Translations under genes and position numbers: made by a program | Origin: CAWABB01 sp963701735 | Lineage (GTDB): Bacteria; Bacteroidota; Ignavibacteria; UBA10030; UBA6906 | Assembly (NCBI GenBank): GCA_963701735.1 | Contig: CAVPBI010000032.1 | Coordinates: 124,001-188,000 of the forward strand | DNA: 64,000 nt | Reading direction: 5' to 3' | Shown: positions 17,341-27,391 of the stretch, piece after piece | Position numbering within the stretch: the first letter of the stretch is position 1 | Layout: every line of letters starts with the position of its first letter | Notes under the pieces: generated by a model | Databases searched by the model: none | What the model was told of the DNA's origin: nothing | What the model saw: the letters and a program-made list of their open reading frames with translations, nothing else

Positions 17341-18119
17341 AGCGTTCGGCGCCCCCTTTTTTTAGGGGTCTGGAGGATCCGCTTGAGCTCTCGGCTTGTT
17401 GCGTGTGCCTTGAGGAGCTTGAGGTACTCATTGATCAGGCGGACGGAGAAGCCAGTGGAAATGCGGATTTGGTGGACGGAGAAGCCCTTCTTGTGGAGTA
17501 AGGCGACACGGGCGAAGTCCTGGATGTAGCGTTTGATGGCGGTCTCGGAATGCTTTGTGCGCCGCTCGATCTCGGAGAACTGGTAGCCGAAGAGATAGAG
17601 CTCAAGGATCTGAGTCTTGTGGGTCTGTCCGCGACCCATCTCGTGACGCCAGCCTCGCGAGGGGAGGATGATCCCCTTTTTGCGCATCGAGCTCATGTCG
17701 CGCTTGATGGTGACGACACTGCACGTGAGGATGAAGGCAATATCCTCATAGGACAGGACGCCGCCTTGATCGATGGCTTCGTTGGTGATGCGGACGATCT
17801 TGTGCTGCCTGAGACCATGGAGCCCGGACTTGTTGTAGACCGGGAGGTCTTCCTCAGGGTTGTGCAGCGTTAGCTTGACGGAGACCTTCTTGCAGAGAGC
17901 AATAGGCTTGCCAGCGGGCTCGTTCTCGTCGACGGCCAGATACTGACACTGACCCGAGCCGAGCTGAACCTCGGCATGCTGGAGGAAATAGTCGCTGATC
18001 TGAGAGAAGTACGCTTCAGCCAGGATCGGGGTGAGGTTGAAATCTCTGGCGATGCTCGAGATGATCGACTGCCGAACAGACTTCGACTGAAGTCGAGCGG
18101 TGAGCGGTTGATCCAACAT
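17337..18119 (-). CDS. DUF1670-like HTH protein, first gene of the element
   Basis: The 260-residue protein starts at ATG 18119 after a GGAGG site. After a helical N-terminus (SVRQSIISSIARDFNLTP), it has three consecutive helix-turn-helix-like units: LSYEDIAFILTCSVVTIKRD, FSEIERRTKHSETAIKRYI and FSVHQIRISTGFSVRLINEY. The tail is very basic (LQTPKKRGRRTL). This fits a DNA-binding protein with several recognition modules. GTATCAT, half of the terminal repeat, lies just before the start, so the protein may control its own gene. No nuclease or recombinase motif is visible. It is co-translated with its paralogue at 16534. Confidence 0.65.
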   Translation of the reverse strand: MLDQPLTARLQSKSVRQSIISSIARDFNLTPILAEAYFSQISDYFLQHAEVQLGSGQCQYLAVDENEPAGKPIALCKKVSVKLTLHNPEEDLPVYNKSGLHGLRQHKIVRITNEAIDQGGVLSYEDIAFILTCSVVTIKRDMSSMRKKGIILPSRGWRHEMGRGQTHKTQILELYLFGYQFSEIERRTKHSETAIKRYIQDFARVALLHKKGFSVHQIRISTGFSVRLINEYLKLLKAHATSRELKRILQTPKKRGRRTL

Positions 18120-18166
18120 ATGATACCTCCGGCAAAGAGATAGTGAAAGTAACCACTTTTTGCCTA

Positions 18167-18181
18167 GGTATCAGGTGATAC
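18167..18181 (-). repeat. Right terminal inverted repeat
   Basis: GGTATCAGGTGATAC is the exact reverse complement of the left repeat and is followed by TA at 18182-18183. It lies 47 bp upstream of the first element gene, so the promoter of that gene must lie within or beside it. Confidence 0.85.
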
Positions 18182-18260
18182 TAACCTAAAGTAAGGATCT
18201 GCTCAGAAGCGTGGGGTGATGAACGATTGTTGACTTCGACTCAATGACAGGGAAGCAGCC

Positions 18261-21200
18261 ATGGAACGTGATTTCCCGGCACTCCCGATTCCTCTGGAAA
18301 GATTTGTTGGTCCTCTCAAAGGGCGGATGCCTTCCAGCATTGCCGTCCTCCGGCGCCTGGCAGTCTTGCTGGTCACGGCAACACTCGCCCTGTCCTTCTC
18401 CGACGGATCCGCTTTCGCCGGCGGCGATGCACCCCGGCGTGCCGCTCAATCTCCTGCGGGCTTCTCACTGAAGAGGCTCGACGTCAACCGCATCAATTGC
18501 GTGATCACCAACGACGGGGGGTTTGCGGACTACAGGCAAACCAATTCCTCCGGTCTCGAATGGCCAAAGGGATCGGGGAAAACCGCTATCTTCACGGGGG
18601 GACTCTTCGTTGCTGGCAAGGAATCTGCAACCAACGAGCTGCGGATCGCTGCCGCGATGTATGGCTCCAACTTCCGCCCCGGCACCATTGATGGGATCTT
18701 TTCCGGGGACCCATCGGTCGCCTCGGACTCGGGGAACCCGGCGTTCCGCGTGTACAAGATCCAGCGATCAGACACGGTTGGCGGGCTGAATCCCGACTAC
18801 GAAGAGTGGCCCGCTGATCAAGGCGCACCCACAGACCAATTCGGAAAGCCGAGATTCTTCGGCGATCAGCAGACCTTCGGGTTGTTCAACGACCTCGATA
18901 CTGGCACCGTGTACCCATCGAAGACAACTCCTCTTGGTGTTGAGGTCCGTGCGCTCTACTGGGCGGACAACTCAGTCGGCTTCTTCCAGGACGTGATGTA
19001 CATGCAGTGGGAGATCATCAACAAGAGCACGTTCGCATACGAGAGCACCTATGTCGGCATCTGGTCAGATGTTGATATGGGCGACGCGAACGACGACCTC
19101 GCCGGATGTGACACGACAGTACATCTTGGGTACGTGTACAACGGGGACGGCGTTGATGGTGGCCCGGACCGGTACGGGGAGAGACCTCCGGCAGTCGGAT
19201 TCCAGATTCTGAGCGGCCCGACCGGCTCAGATGGTATCCCTCTTGGAATGACGTCGTTTGTCATGACCGCTGACCCTTTGTACCCCAAATTCCAGGACAT
19301 TCCGGGCGGTGACGACTTCCCCGTAACCGCATACCGCTACATGTCGGGACTCGATTTCTTCGGGAATGCCATGGTGAACCCGGTTGCCGGAGCAACGACA
19401 AGATTTGCTTTCAGCGGCAACCCGGCGACAGGGGAGGGTTGGGTGGCGGAGGCGACGGTTTACCCCAGCGATCTGCGAATCCTGGTGAGTAGCGGACCAT
19501 TCCAGCTTGCGCCGGGCGACACGCAACGTGTCGTTGCGGCGCTGTTCCTCGCTCAGGGCGAAGATCGCTTTCTGAGCCTCCAGCAATTGCGCACGATGGC
19601 AGGGGCCCTGAAGGCGCTCTTTCATGGCGAAGCAGACACAACAGTCCGCGTCTTTCCGTATATGACGCTGAACCCGAGCGGCCTTCCTACACTCTCTGCC
19701 AGGGTCCTCCTCACGACATCCAATGTGATGCGCGCCTGGGCTTCGCTCTATCCACGGGACTCGTCGGAGGTGTACAGCATGGAGTTGTACGACGACGGGT
19801 TGCATGAAGATGGAGCCGCCGGTGACGGGGTATTCGGTGATCTTCCTTTCGACATCACCCAAACCCAGGCACCACTACGCCTCGACATCAGTTGTCAGAC
19901 GGCACATGGTGATACGCGCACCTTCTCTCCGCTTGTCGCGTCTGCCTCAACGATCAAGCGCCTTGAGGCAGTCAACCCCAGAGTGCTTGTGGACTCCCTC
20001 AACCCGGACGGCGTGATCAACCAGGGAGATGTCGCGCATATCGCGTTCGATCTCGTGAACCCGAACGGGATTGCCATCGACAGTATCAGCATCACGGCGA
20101 TTTTCGCAGCTGACGTGCTCATTCGGGACTCGGTCCTTGTTTCAAGTATTCCGGCCTTCATGACGGCGCAGAACGAAGGTGTTTTTGAGCTCATTGTCCC
20201 GGACGACACCCCGGTCGGCTGCTGCAAGAAGCTGATTGTCTCGATCCGCGAGCGCCTCTACAACGCGACCTGGAAGGACACCCTCCTCTTCGACGTCGAG
20301 CAGTACGTCCGGAATCCGCTGGTGTCGGGTACTGACCACATCGAGGGCTTCGCGCAGGGATCGTTTGGATACAGAATTGAAGATGCCCGGCAGCTGAAAG
20401 AGCACGAGTACCGGATCGTTATCCCGTCACCCTTACGGCTCACACTGGTGGACTACACCAGCGGGGATACGCTCTATGCGAACCACGCATTCCCCTTTGA
20501 CAGCATGGGAACGAACATGCCTCTGACGGACGGGTTCCGGCTGACCACGGGGACCACGCAGAGGTCGAACGGCCAGATCCTCGGCATATACGAGGTGCGA
20601 GGGCCGGGAGGAGTCCCGGTCGCGCCGTCTGCCGGACAACCATCGAGCGATCCGGGACGCGATGTATTCATGAAAACCAATTCCACGGATCAATGGTCGA
20701 TCATCAACGCACCGCCTGCGGTACCGTCAGTTCGGTCCCTGAATTCACTCTATCCTATCGTCCCCAGTGTCCGCAATGATTATGAGGTCAGGTTCACCGC
20801 TGGAGGAAGCGAATATTATCGAGGGCCGAAGAAGGACACGCTCCTCATAAAGGCAGTCGGAAGACTCCCCTTTGAAACCTGGGACGTCGGAGAGCCGGGT
20901 TCTTACCCGGTCAATCAAGTCAGGCTCGTTCCACGCATTGTCGACAGCAACGGCAATGAGTCCTGGGATGCTTCCCCGGATTCGACGATCAGCGAGCCTC
21001 TGTATACCACCACGGTTCCGGAGTACCTTGAGCCGCTTCCTGATCCGTCGCCGTTTCTGTTCGCCGGACGGTTCAGGGTCGGCAACATCACGTTCTACCG
21101 GGGGCCCGCGGGAAACTTCTCGATGCCCGCGGAGGGGACTGTCCTGCGCCTGGTGGTCTCACGGACGCCGGCTCCGGGGGACGTGTATGCATTCATGCCC

Positions 21201-21503
21201 ATGCAACTGCTGCCCGTGGAGAGCGCGGGGGAGCTGCCGTCAGGTTTCGCGCTTCTTCAGAACTACCCGAATCCTTTCAATCCTGCGACATTAATCCGTT
21301 ATCAGTTGCCTGCGGTCAGTGATGTTCGGCTGGTCGTGTACGACCTGCTCGGCCGGGAGGTGGCGGTCCTGGTGGACGAGAAGAGGGGTGCGGGAACACA
21401 CGAGGTTACGTTCGATGCGACAGGGCTCGCAAGTGGCATGTATCTATACCGGCTGACAGCAGGCAGCTTCGTTCAGACGATGAAGCTCCTGGTTGTCAAA
21501 TAG
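18261..21503 (+). CDS. Large T9SS-secreted protein 2 (intact paralogue)
   Basis: The frame is intact for 1080 residues. The ATG at 18261 follows AGGGAAG; a later ATG at 18327 gives a more usual signal peptide (RLAVLLVTATLALSF). The domain order equals that of the protein at 13186: LDVNRINCVITNDGGFADY, LEWPKGSGKTAIFTGG, GVEVRALYW, IWSDVDMGDANDDL, then repeats of Asp/Asn-rich beta segments and a C-terminal sorting domain (NYPNPFNPATLIRYQLPA, YDLLGREVAVLVD, MKLLVVK). Near-identical stretches with paralogue 1 in the last 400 residues (for example TGTTQRSNGQILG and GPAGNFSMPAEGTV) show recent duplication or gene conversion. The role is unknown, and surface display by T9SS is expected. Confidence 0.85.
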   Translation: MERDFPALPIPLERFVGPLKGRMPSSIAVLRRLAVLLVTATLALSFSDGSAFAGGDAPRRAAQSPAGFSLKRLDVNRINCVITNDGGFADYRQTNSSGLEWPKGSGKTAIFTGGLFVAGKESATNELRIAAAMYGSNFRPGTIDGIFSGDPSVASDSGNPAFRVYKIQRSDTVGGLNPDYEEWPADQGAPTDQFGKPRFFGDQQTFGLFNDLDTGTVYPSKTTPLGVEVRALYWADNSVGFFQDVMYMQWEIINKSTFAYESTYVGIWSDVDMGDANDDLAGCDTTVHLGYVYNGDGVDGGPDRYGERPPAVGFQILSGPTGSDGIPLGMTSFVMTADPLYPKFQDIPGGDDFPVTAYRYMSGLDFFGNAMVNPVAGATTRFAFSGNPATGEGWVAEATVYPSDLRILVSSGPFQLAPGDTQRVVAALFLAQGEDRFLSLQQLRTMAGALKALFHGEADTTVRVFPYMTLNPSGLPTLSARVLLTTSNVMRAWASLYPRDSSEVYSMELYDDGLHEDGAAGDGVFGDLPFDITQTQAPLRLDISCQTAHGDTRTFSPLVASASTIKRLEAVNPRVLVDSLNPDGVINQGDVAHIAFDLVNPNGIAIDSISITAIFAADVLIRDSVLVSSIPAFMTAQNEGVFELIVPDDTPVGCCKKLIVSIRERLYNATWKDTLLFDVEQYVRNPLVSGTDHIEGFAQGSFGYRIEDARQLKEHEYRIVIPSPLRLTLVDYTSGDTLYANHAFPFDSMGTNMPLTDGFRLTTGTTQRSNGQILGIYEVRGPGGVPVAPSAGQPSSDPGRDVFMKTNSTDQWSIINAPPAVPSVRSLNSLYPIVPSVRNDYEVRFTAGGSEYYRGPKKDTLLIKAVGRLPFETWDVGEPGSYPVNQVRLVPRIVDSNGNESWDASPDSTISEPLYTTTVPEYLEPLPDPSPFLFAGRFRVGNITFYRGPAGNFSMPAEGTVLRLVVSRTPAPGDVYAFMPMQLLPVESAGELPSGFALLQNYPNPFNPATLIRYQLPAVSDVRLVVYDLLGREVAVLVDEKRGAGTHEVTFDATGLASGMYLYRLTAGSFVQTMKLLVVK

Positions 21504-21809
21504 TGCTTCCCTCGTGTCGCATACCAGGCGTCCCACCTCAGCTGTCATGGCTTTGTTTCCCGCGCCCTGGCTCGGGAGGAACCCGATCAAGGGCAAATGT
21601 TGAGGTTTCGCCAGGTAATCAGGCCCTTGCGCGACGATTTTTTTCGTATATTTCGGTCACACATTAGTACTGGCGCCTGATGGCCCCCTTGGCCTCCGGG
21701 CCGCCGAGTTGGACCCTGTCTCCCGCCTCCGCTGTGGAGCCCACCCGACGACCCGCGAGGGTGATCATCCGAGAGTTGCAGACGCCGTGTCACTCCGGGA
21801 GGAATAGCC
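21504..21809. other. Intergenic region between T9SS cargo genes 2 and 3
   Basis: About 306 bases with no believable gene. Apart from the promoter candidate at 21627-21654 and a GGGAGG ribosome site just before 21810, nothing distinctive was seen. Confidence 0.6.
21627..21654 (+). promoter_or_regulatory. Bacteroidota-type promoter candidate for T9SS gene 3
   Basis: TTG at 21627-21629 and TATATTTC at 21647-21654 are 17 bp apart. The family pattern is TTTG near -33 and TAnnTTTG near -7. The match is seven of eight in the -7 box, in the middle of an otherwise empty region. Confidence 0.4.
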
Positions 21810-23509
21810 ATGAAAAGATTGGGACGAACAGTGAAACTGGGCACGTGGGCATGTGCTCTCCTGTCACTCGCTGCTTTTGGGACCTCGGCCCTGTTTGCGC
21901 AGGACCCCGCCTGCAAGCCTGCCCTGATCCAGAACCCGCAGCTCATCGAGTGGGAAGCGCTGGATGGGAATCAGATCAACTGCACGATCGCTTCCGACGG
22001 GCCGTATGCGGACTATCGCGCCACCAATAGCGCGGGCTTTGAATGGCCAAAGGCTTCGGGGAAGACCGCCATCTACACCGCCGGGATCTGGATGGTCGGG
22101 CGGCACATCCCGAGTGATTCGCTGCGTACTGCAGTCATGGACTACAACACAGAGTATCAGCCCGGCCCCCTCCTCGAGACTTTCAACACATCGACCAATA
22201 ATGATGCAGGCCCCGTGTCCCGGGCAAAGGATGCCCGCTATCGACTCTACAGGATTGAGCGCAGTGATACGCTCAGTACTGACTACCTCGAGTGGCCCGG
22301 CGATCTTGGTGCTCCCTGGGTTGACATGAATGCAAACGGCTCGTGGGACCAGGGGAGTGACAAACCCCGTCTCTACGGTGACCAGCAGATATGGTGCGTC
22401 ATGAATGATGTCAACAAGGCGCAGCACACCGTGCTGGGCGCGACGCCACCCATGGGGGTCGAGGTCAGGGTGCTCTACTGGGTGTTCGACCAACCCGGCG
22501 TCCTCGAGAACACCATGTTCATGCGGTGGCAGATCATGAACCGATCCGACGCGGACTATGACAGCGTGTATCTCGCCCTCTGGGATGACGTGGACCTCGG
22601 CTTCCCAAGCGATGATTTGCCGGGTTGCGATACGACCCTCGATATGGGATATGTCTACAACGGGGACAACGACGATGCCGGGAGCAGCGGATACGGTTCT
22701 ACGCCGCCCGCAATCGGCATCGTCTTACTTCAGGGCCCCATCGTCCCGGGGTTGCCGGGTGATGTCGCGCGGTTTGCAGAGGGGCTGAAGCCAGGCTTCA
22801 GGAATCTCGGGATGACCTCGTTTCTACCGTCGGCATGCGGGACATATCCGCTCCTCAATTGTCCCCCTGACGGTGATCCGGACTACGCACCGATGGCGTA
22901 TAATTACCTGCAGGCCAAGCTGGCTACCGGTGCGTATCTCACCCGGCCCGACAGTTCGATCATGAATTTCGTATTCTCAGGCGATCCGGTGAGCGGCACG
23001 GGAGATCTACCGTCGGAGTTCCCGCTCGGGCCATGGAATCCGCAGGAAGCTTACGTGCTGACCAATTCCGGACCGTTCAGTCTCGCCCGGGGTGACACTC
23101 AGGAGGTGGTTGCAGCGGTGGTCATGTCGCAAGGGACAGACCGACTGAACAGTGTCTCCAGGCTCAGGGAGGATGTCGCGGCGGTGCGCACGCTGTACGC
23201 CTCGGGCATCGTGGTGGACGTGCAGACGGAAGCCGCTCCCTTGCCAGAGACGCACGAGCTCTTCCAGAACTATCCGAACCCGTTCAATCCAGCAACCACG
23301 ATACGCTACGAGCTACCGGCGGTCAGCGAGGTGAAGCTCTCGGTCTTTGACATGCTGGGCCGGGAGGTGGCGTCGCTGGTGAATGAGAGGCGGGATGCGG
23401 GAGTGCATGAGGTGAGGTTCGACGCGTCACACCTGGCAAGCGGGGTCTATCTGTACCGATTAAGTCGGGTGCATTCACCCAGACGCGCACACTCGTTGTG
23501 CTCCGATAG
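21810..23509 (+). CDS. T9SS-secreted protein 3 (short paralogue), frame shift at the C-terminus
   Basis: The ATG at 21810 behind GGGAGG opens a clear signal peptide (TWACALLSLAAFGTSALFA). The mature part follows paralogue 1 closely (EWEALDGNQINCTIASDG, GFEWPKASGKTAIYTAGIW, YQPGPLLETFNTSTNNDAG) but lacks the central 450 residues, going from the VVAAVVMSQGTDRL segment straight to the sorting domain (NYPNPFNPATTIRYELPA). In the present frame the end reads nonsense up to 23594. One missing base near 23462 would give KSGAFTQTRTLVVLR and a stop at 23507-23509, which is the normal end of such domains. The three paralogues probably share one function with different lengths. Confidence 0.75.
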
Positions 23510-23559
23510 CAGCACCGATGTGGCCGGCGGGGCAGTCGGCAGCGGGACAGATCGTTGGG

Positions 23560-24789
23560 TCACACGAGACCGGACGGTGTCTGGGGGGTCGTGAGCAGCC
23601 GGCTGAAGATCTCCCAGCGCCGCGACTCGGAATGGTCCGGCCCCGCCTCTCGGGCGATGTAGGCCCCCACCATGTCCTGACCGAGATTGTAGTTGATGAC
23701 GTAACTCCTGTACTGGTCGAAGAAACGAGTGCGCTGCTCGGCGCGCGGACGCGACATGAGGGCGTACGTTACCAGCCACTCGACCGCATCGTCCCGGGAG
23801 ATTTCCCCGTCCAGATACCGCCTCGCCGCCTCGTTTCCCGCATAGTTCAACCGCTGCGAGAGCTCGTGCGCTTCATAGTATTGGCCTGCGAGGTTCGGGT
23901 CAAGGCCCGCGAGCGGGAACAGCCGCTCCTTCTCAAACGCAACGCGCTCACCCGCGGGAAACGCCATCGATATGCCGTAGTTCGCTGTGCCCTCGGCAAT
24001 CAACGACTGCGGGCTGAACAGGGCATATACCGAGAATTCCTTCCACCCGCGTCCGAGCACGAGATCCCTCTCAATCAACGCGTTGTACACGTGATGCCCG
24101 GGATACCCTTCGTGACTGGCGAGATCGATTGCCCGATCGATCGTGATCGGGAAATCGGTGTTGATCTGAATCAAGCTCCTGCTCCCGCCCTGGAACCAGT
24201 TGTACCCGCTCCAGGTCTTCCCCTTCACGTATTCGAGGCGGAATGACTCTCCGGGAGGAAGAGGGATCCAGCGCTGTGTCCGCTTGCGGGATTCGTCGAT
24301 TGCCGCCGAGAACACCGGATCCAGCCGGTCGAGCGGAATCACGAACTGACTGCGGAACCTGTCGAACCGCTCGGGCACCGGTCCGGATCCAGGAATGACC
24401 CCGTCCAGCGCAGAGAGCAGCTTCTGGAAGTACTCCTCGTCGTGATGCGGCGCTACGGCGTCATACACCAGATCCGATTCCTCGTCAAACGCGAGCCGCA
24501 CTCCTTCGAGCATATGGATCCGCGTCAGCACTGCCCGCACCTGCGCTTTCAGGTATTCAACCCGCGGGCGCGCGGCCTCGTCTGTGACGTCCTCAAACGC
24601 TTTCAGCGCTTCGGCGATCCCGGACGCCCGTGTGCGGATTGCCGGCAGATCCGGTTTCTCTGCCGCCACATCGGCTTTCCATTCGGGCGGTCCGTAGTAG
24701 GCGTCCACGACGTCGGCATCGTGAAGTCCCAGCGACAGGACGAGCTTGACGTAGTCGCGGGCGACGGGATCGAGTGTCTGTGTGTCCAT
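23560..24789 (-). CDS. DUF885-family zinc peptidase-like protein
   Basis: The 409-residue protein begins at ATG 24789 (MDTQTLDPVARDYVKLVLSL); the open frame upstream is not protein-like. The signature DLASHEGYPGHH is the DUF885 metal-binding motif, in which the two His and Glu resemble HExxH peptidases. SLIAEGTANYGISMAFP supplies the downstream Glu. Family members are thought to be zinc peptidases, some of them lipoproteins; this one has no signal peptide and is probably cytoplasmic. It lies downstream of priA on the same strand, separated by 82 bp. Confidence 0.75.
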   Translation of the reverse strand: MDTQTLDPVARDYVKLVLSLGLHDADVVDAYYGPPEWKADVAAEKPDLPAIRTRASGIAEALKAFEDVTDEAARPRVEYLKAQVRAVLTRIHMLEGVRLAFDEESDLVYDAVAPHHDEEYFQKLLSALDGVIPGSGPVPERFDRFRSQFVIPLDRLDPVFSAAIDESRKRTQRWIPLPPGESFRLEYVKGKTWSGYNWFQGGSRSLIQINTDFPITIDRAIDLASHEGYPGHHVYNALIERDLVLGRGWKEFSVYALFSPQSLIAEGTANYGISMAFPAGERVAFEKERLFPLAGLDPNLAGQYYEAHELSQRLNYAGNEAARRYLDGEISRDDAVEWLVTYALMSRPRAEQRTRFFDQYRSYVINYNLGQDMVGAYIAREAGPDHSESRRWEIFSRLLTTPQTPSGLV

Positions 24790-24871
24790 GCGAGGGTTCG
24801 TCCGAGTTCGATGTGCTCGAGGATACCGAATGCGTTGAAGCGTGATGACTGCGGCGACCCCTGTCGACTGC

Positions 24872-27391
24872 CTAGAGGATGCCGACCGGGTCGATGTCGA
24901 TTGCGACCTTGACGTTCGCCGGGGGTGCAGCTGTCCGCAGCGTTTGGCCAAGGGCCTGCCGGAGTCGCGCGCCGGATGCGTCCGCCGTCCTGCTGTTCTT
25001 GATCACAAGGTGCCAGCGATACATGCGGTTGATGCGGGCGATGACAGCCGGTGCCGGGCCGAGCAATTGTGCGAACGGCGTCAGCGGACGGAGCGCGTCT
25101 GCAAAACGCTCAATCGTGCGGCGGGCAAGCGGCTCCTCGAGGCTACGCACCTCGACAAGAACCAGTCGCGTGGCCGGTGGATAGTCGAGTTCCTTGCGGC
25201 TCTCGAGCTCTCCAGCCAGGAAGCTCTTCACGTCGTGTGCGAGAACGTGACGGAACACCTCATGCCCGGTCTGGTGCGTCTGGATGATCACCTCTCCCTT
25301 CAGCGTGCTGCGGCCGGCGCGTCCCGCAACCTGCGTGAGCAAATGGAACGTTCGCTCGGATGCGCGGAAGTCGGGCAGCAGCAGCTGCGTGTCCGCCGAG
25401 ATAACGCCGACAAGCGTGACGCGGGGAAAATCGAGCCCTTTTGCGACCATCTGCGTCCCTAGCAGGATATCAGCATCCCCGCTGCCGAATTTCCGGAGGA
25501 GCCGGTCGTGCGCTCCCTTGCGTGATGTTGTGTCCAGGTCCATGCGGAGGACCCGCGCCGAAGGGAAGGTTACCGCGAGTTCCTGCTCGACGCGCTGCGT
25601 GCCGACGCCCTTCACGTCCAGGTCCGCGCTCTGGCAGGAAGGGCAGCGCTCGGGCATCGGCCTCACCGAGCCGCAGTAGTGACAGCGGAGATGCTTGTGC
25701 GAGAGATGGTAGGTCATCGTGACCTGGCAATTCTCGCATTCCTCGGCGTGTCCGCAGTCCCCGCACTCCACGAACGGGGCGAAGCCGCGGCGGTTCTGGA
25801 GGAGGATCACGCCTTCGTTCCTGGAGATCCGGTCGCTGATCGCTGCGCGCAATCCGTCCGACAGCGCAGGCTGCTGGAACTTCCGGAGTGGCGCCCGGGC
25901 TTCGGGAGGCAGGAGGGCCTTCGCAGCCGAATAGAGCCGCTTCCGGTCGGCGGTCATATCCACCACCGTCACAGCGGGGAGCGGAACATCGTCGATCCGG
26001 TGTGGCAGTTCCAGCAGTGAATACTTCCCCGACAGTGCGTTCGCGTACGACTCGACCGAAGGTGTTGCAGACCCGAGGACGACAACTGCGGCCGCGTGAG
26101 CGCCCCGGACTACCGCAACATCCCGCGCGTGATACCGAGGGGATGCGTCGAATTGCTTGTATGACGATTCGTGCTCCTCGTCCACGACAATCAGTCCGAG
26201 GCTCTTCAGAGGCGCAAAGACGGCTGAGCGGGGGCCGATCACGATCTTGCAGGACCCGCGCGCGGCGCGCCTCCATACCTCGGTCCGCTCTGAGGGCGTC
26301 ATCCTCGAATGCACGGTCATGACCTCATCCGCGAAATGCGCCCGGAACCGACGCACCGTCTGGGGGGTCAGGGAGATTTCCGGGACGAGGACGATCGCCG
26401 AGCGGCCGGACGCCAGGCATCGCTTGATTGCCTCGATGTACACCTGTGTCTTGCCGCTGCCGGTGACCCCCTGCAGAAGGAATGTGTGCGGCTGACGGGC
26501 CTCGAGTGCTGCCGCGAGGCTGTCGAGCACCCGCTGCTGGTCTGCGTTGAGCCGGATGGTGCGTGTGAACTCCTCGAACCCGTACTCCTCCTGGAACGCT
26601 AGGTCGCGCGTGGAGACCGGGAGGATTCCTGCGTCGATGAAGGCCTTTGCTGTTGAACGAGGCGTTCCCACCGCCGCCAGGAGATCCTTCAGTGCCAGCT
26701 CATCTCTCCCCTCGTCCTGTGCGCGCAGCACCGCCTCGAGCAACGCCCGCGCCTTCTGCTTCCTTGAGGACAGGGCTGACAGTGATTCCGTGATTCGTGC
26801 CTTTTCCGCCTGCTGGAGCGGGATTATCTCAATGGTTTTCGGCGCATGAATTCGCCTGTGAAAGACCTCCTCCGTCACTACGAAACCCTGCCGCTCGAGA
26901 ATCGCCAACACTGCATTAATGGTTTTGAGTTTCGTGCGCTTCTGGAGATCGGCGACAGGGATGAGGGGGGCCGCCCGAACGATGTCCAGGAGGTCAGCGC
27001 GACGAGGTGCCCGGCGGCGTAGCTCCTCTAGCCGTTCATCGGTCAGTGCCGGACCGGGACTGACCTTACGTTTCGCCGGCTCGGCGAACCCGTGCGGGAG
27101 GGCGGTCTTGAAGACATCCCCCGGCGGCGCCATGTAGTACTCTGCAATCCAGAGACACAGATGCAGGAGCTCCGGGGAGACGACCGGCTCGGCGTCCAGG
27201 ATGTCCATGATCGGGCGGAGGCCCTTGACTGCCGTGGCTTCGGGAAGCCGGACGATCAGCCCGGTGGCGTGGCGCCGTCCAAACGGCACGATCACCCGGA
27301 CGCCCGGGACGGCGGCTTCGGCGAGATCGGGGGGGACGAGATATGTGAACTCCCGGTCGACTGCGACCGGAAGGGCGACGTCGGCGAGCAT
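24872..27391 (-). CDS. priA: Primosomal protein N' (replication-restart helicase)
   Basis: This is a complete 839-residue protein, somewhat longer than E. coli PriA (about 730). The N-terminal DNA-binding domain (VDREFTYLVPPDL) is followed by Walker A in LLQGVTGSGKTQVYIEAIKR, DEEH box (IVVDEEHESSYKQF), ARDVAVVRG and zinc-binding CxxC pairs (CGDC, CENC, CHYC, CPSC). The C-terminal helicase motifs VSADTQLLLPDFRASER and QVAGRAGR are also present. It recognises stalled forks and loads the replicative helicase. No frame errors are seen over 2.5 kb, in contrast with several neighbours. It follows a small membrane protein gene after 175 bp. Confidence 0.95.
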   Translation of the reverse strand: MLADVALPVAVDREFTYLVPPDLAEAAVPGVRVIVPFGRRHATGLIVRLPEATAVKGLRPIMDILDAEPVVSPELLHLCLWIAEYYMAPPGDVFKTALPHGFAEPAKRKVSPGPALTDERLEELRRRAPRRADLLDIVRAAPLIPVADLQKRTKLKTINAVLAILERQGFVVTEEVFHRRIHAPKTIEIIPLQQAEKARITESLSALSSRKQKARALLEAVLRAQDEGRDELALKDLLAAVGTPRSTAKAFIDAGILPVSTRDLAFQEEYGFEEFTRTIRLNADQQRVLDSLAAALEARQPHTFLLQGVTGSGKTQVYIEAIKRCLASGRSAIVLVPEISLTPQTVRRFRAHFADEVMTVHSRMTPSERTEVWRRAARGSCKIVIGPRSAVFAPLKSLGLIVVDEEHESSYKQFDASPRYHARDVAVVRGAHAAAVVVLGSATPSVESYANALSGKYSLLELPHRIDDVPLPAVTVVDMTADRKRLYSAAKALLPPEARAPLRKFQQPALSDGLRAAISDRISRNEGVILLQNRRGFAPFVECGDCGHAEECENCQVTMTYHLSHKHLRCHYCGSVRPMPERCPSCQSADLDVKGVGTQRVEQELAVTFPSARVLRMDLDTTSRKGAHDRLLRKFGSGDADILLGTQMVAKGLDFPRVTLVGVISADTQLLLPDFRASERTFHLLTQVAGRAGRSTLKGEVIIQTHQTGHEVFRHVLAHDVKSFLAGELESRKELDYPPATRLVLVEVRSLEEPLARRTIERFADALRPLTPFAQLLGPAPAVIARINRMYRWHLVIKNSRTADASGARLRQALGQTLRTAAPPANVKVAIDIDPVGIL

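Larger units (their letters stand above)
16481..18183. mobile_element. Two-gene element with 15-bp terminal inverted repeats and TA duplications
   Basis: The ends are GTATCACCTGATACC (16483-16497) and its exact reverse complement (18167-18181), each flanked outside by TA (16481-16482 and 18182-18183). The only genes inside are two minus-strand, DUF1670-like HTH proteins with an ATGA overlap. Removing the element with one TA copy restores AAA-TAA, a natural stop for the T9SS gene; with the element present the stop is TAG. That is direct evidence of insertion with a 2-bp TA duplication. Neither protein shows a DDE, Tyr or Ser recombinase core. The element therefore either uses a new kind of transposase or is mobilised in trans. 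Confidence 0.75.

Noticed and set aside
16534..18119. The two DUF1670-like genes as ordinary host regulators of the T9SS cluster
   Set aside because: They lie exactly between inverted repeats with target duplications and interrupt a stop codon, so they belong to an inserted element.
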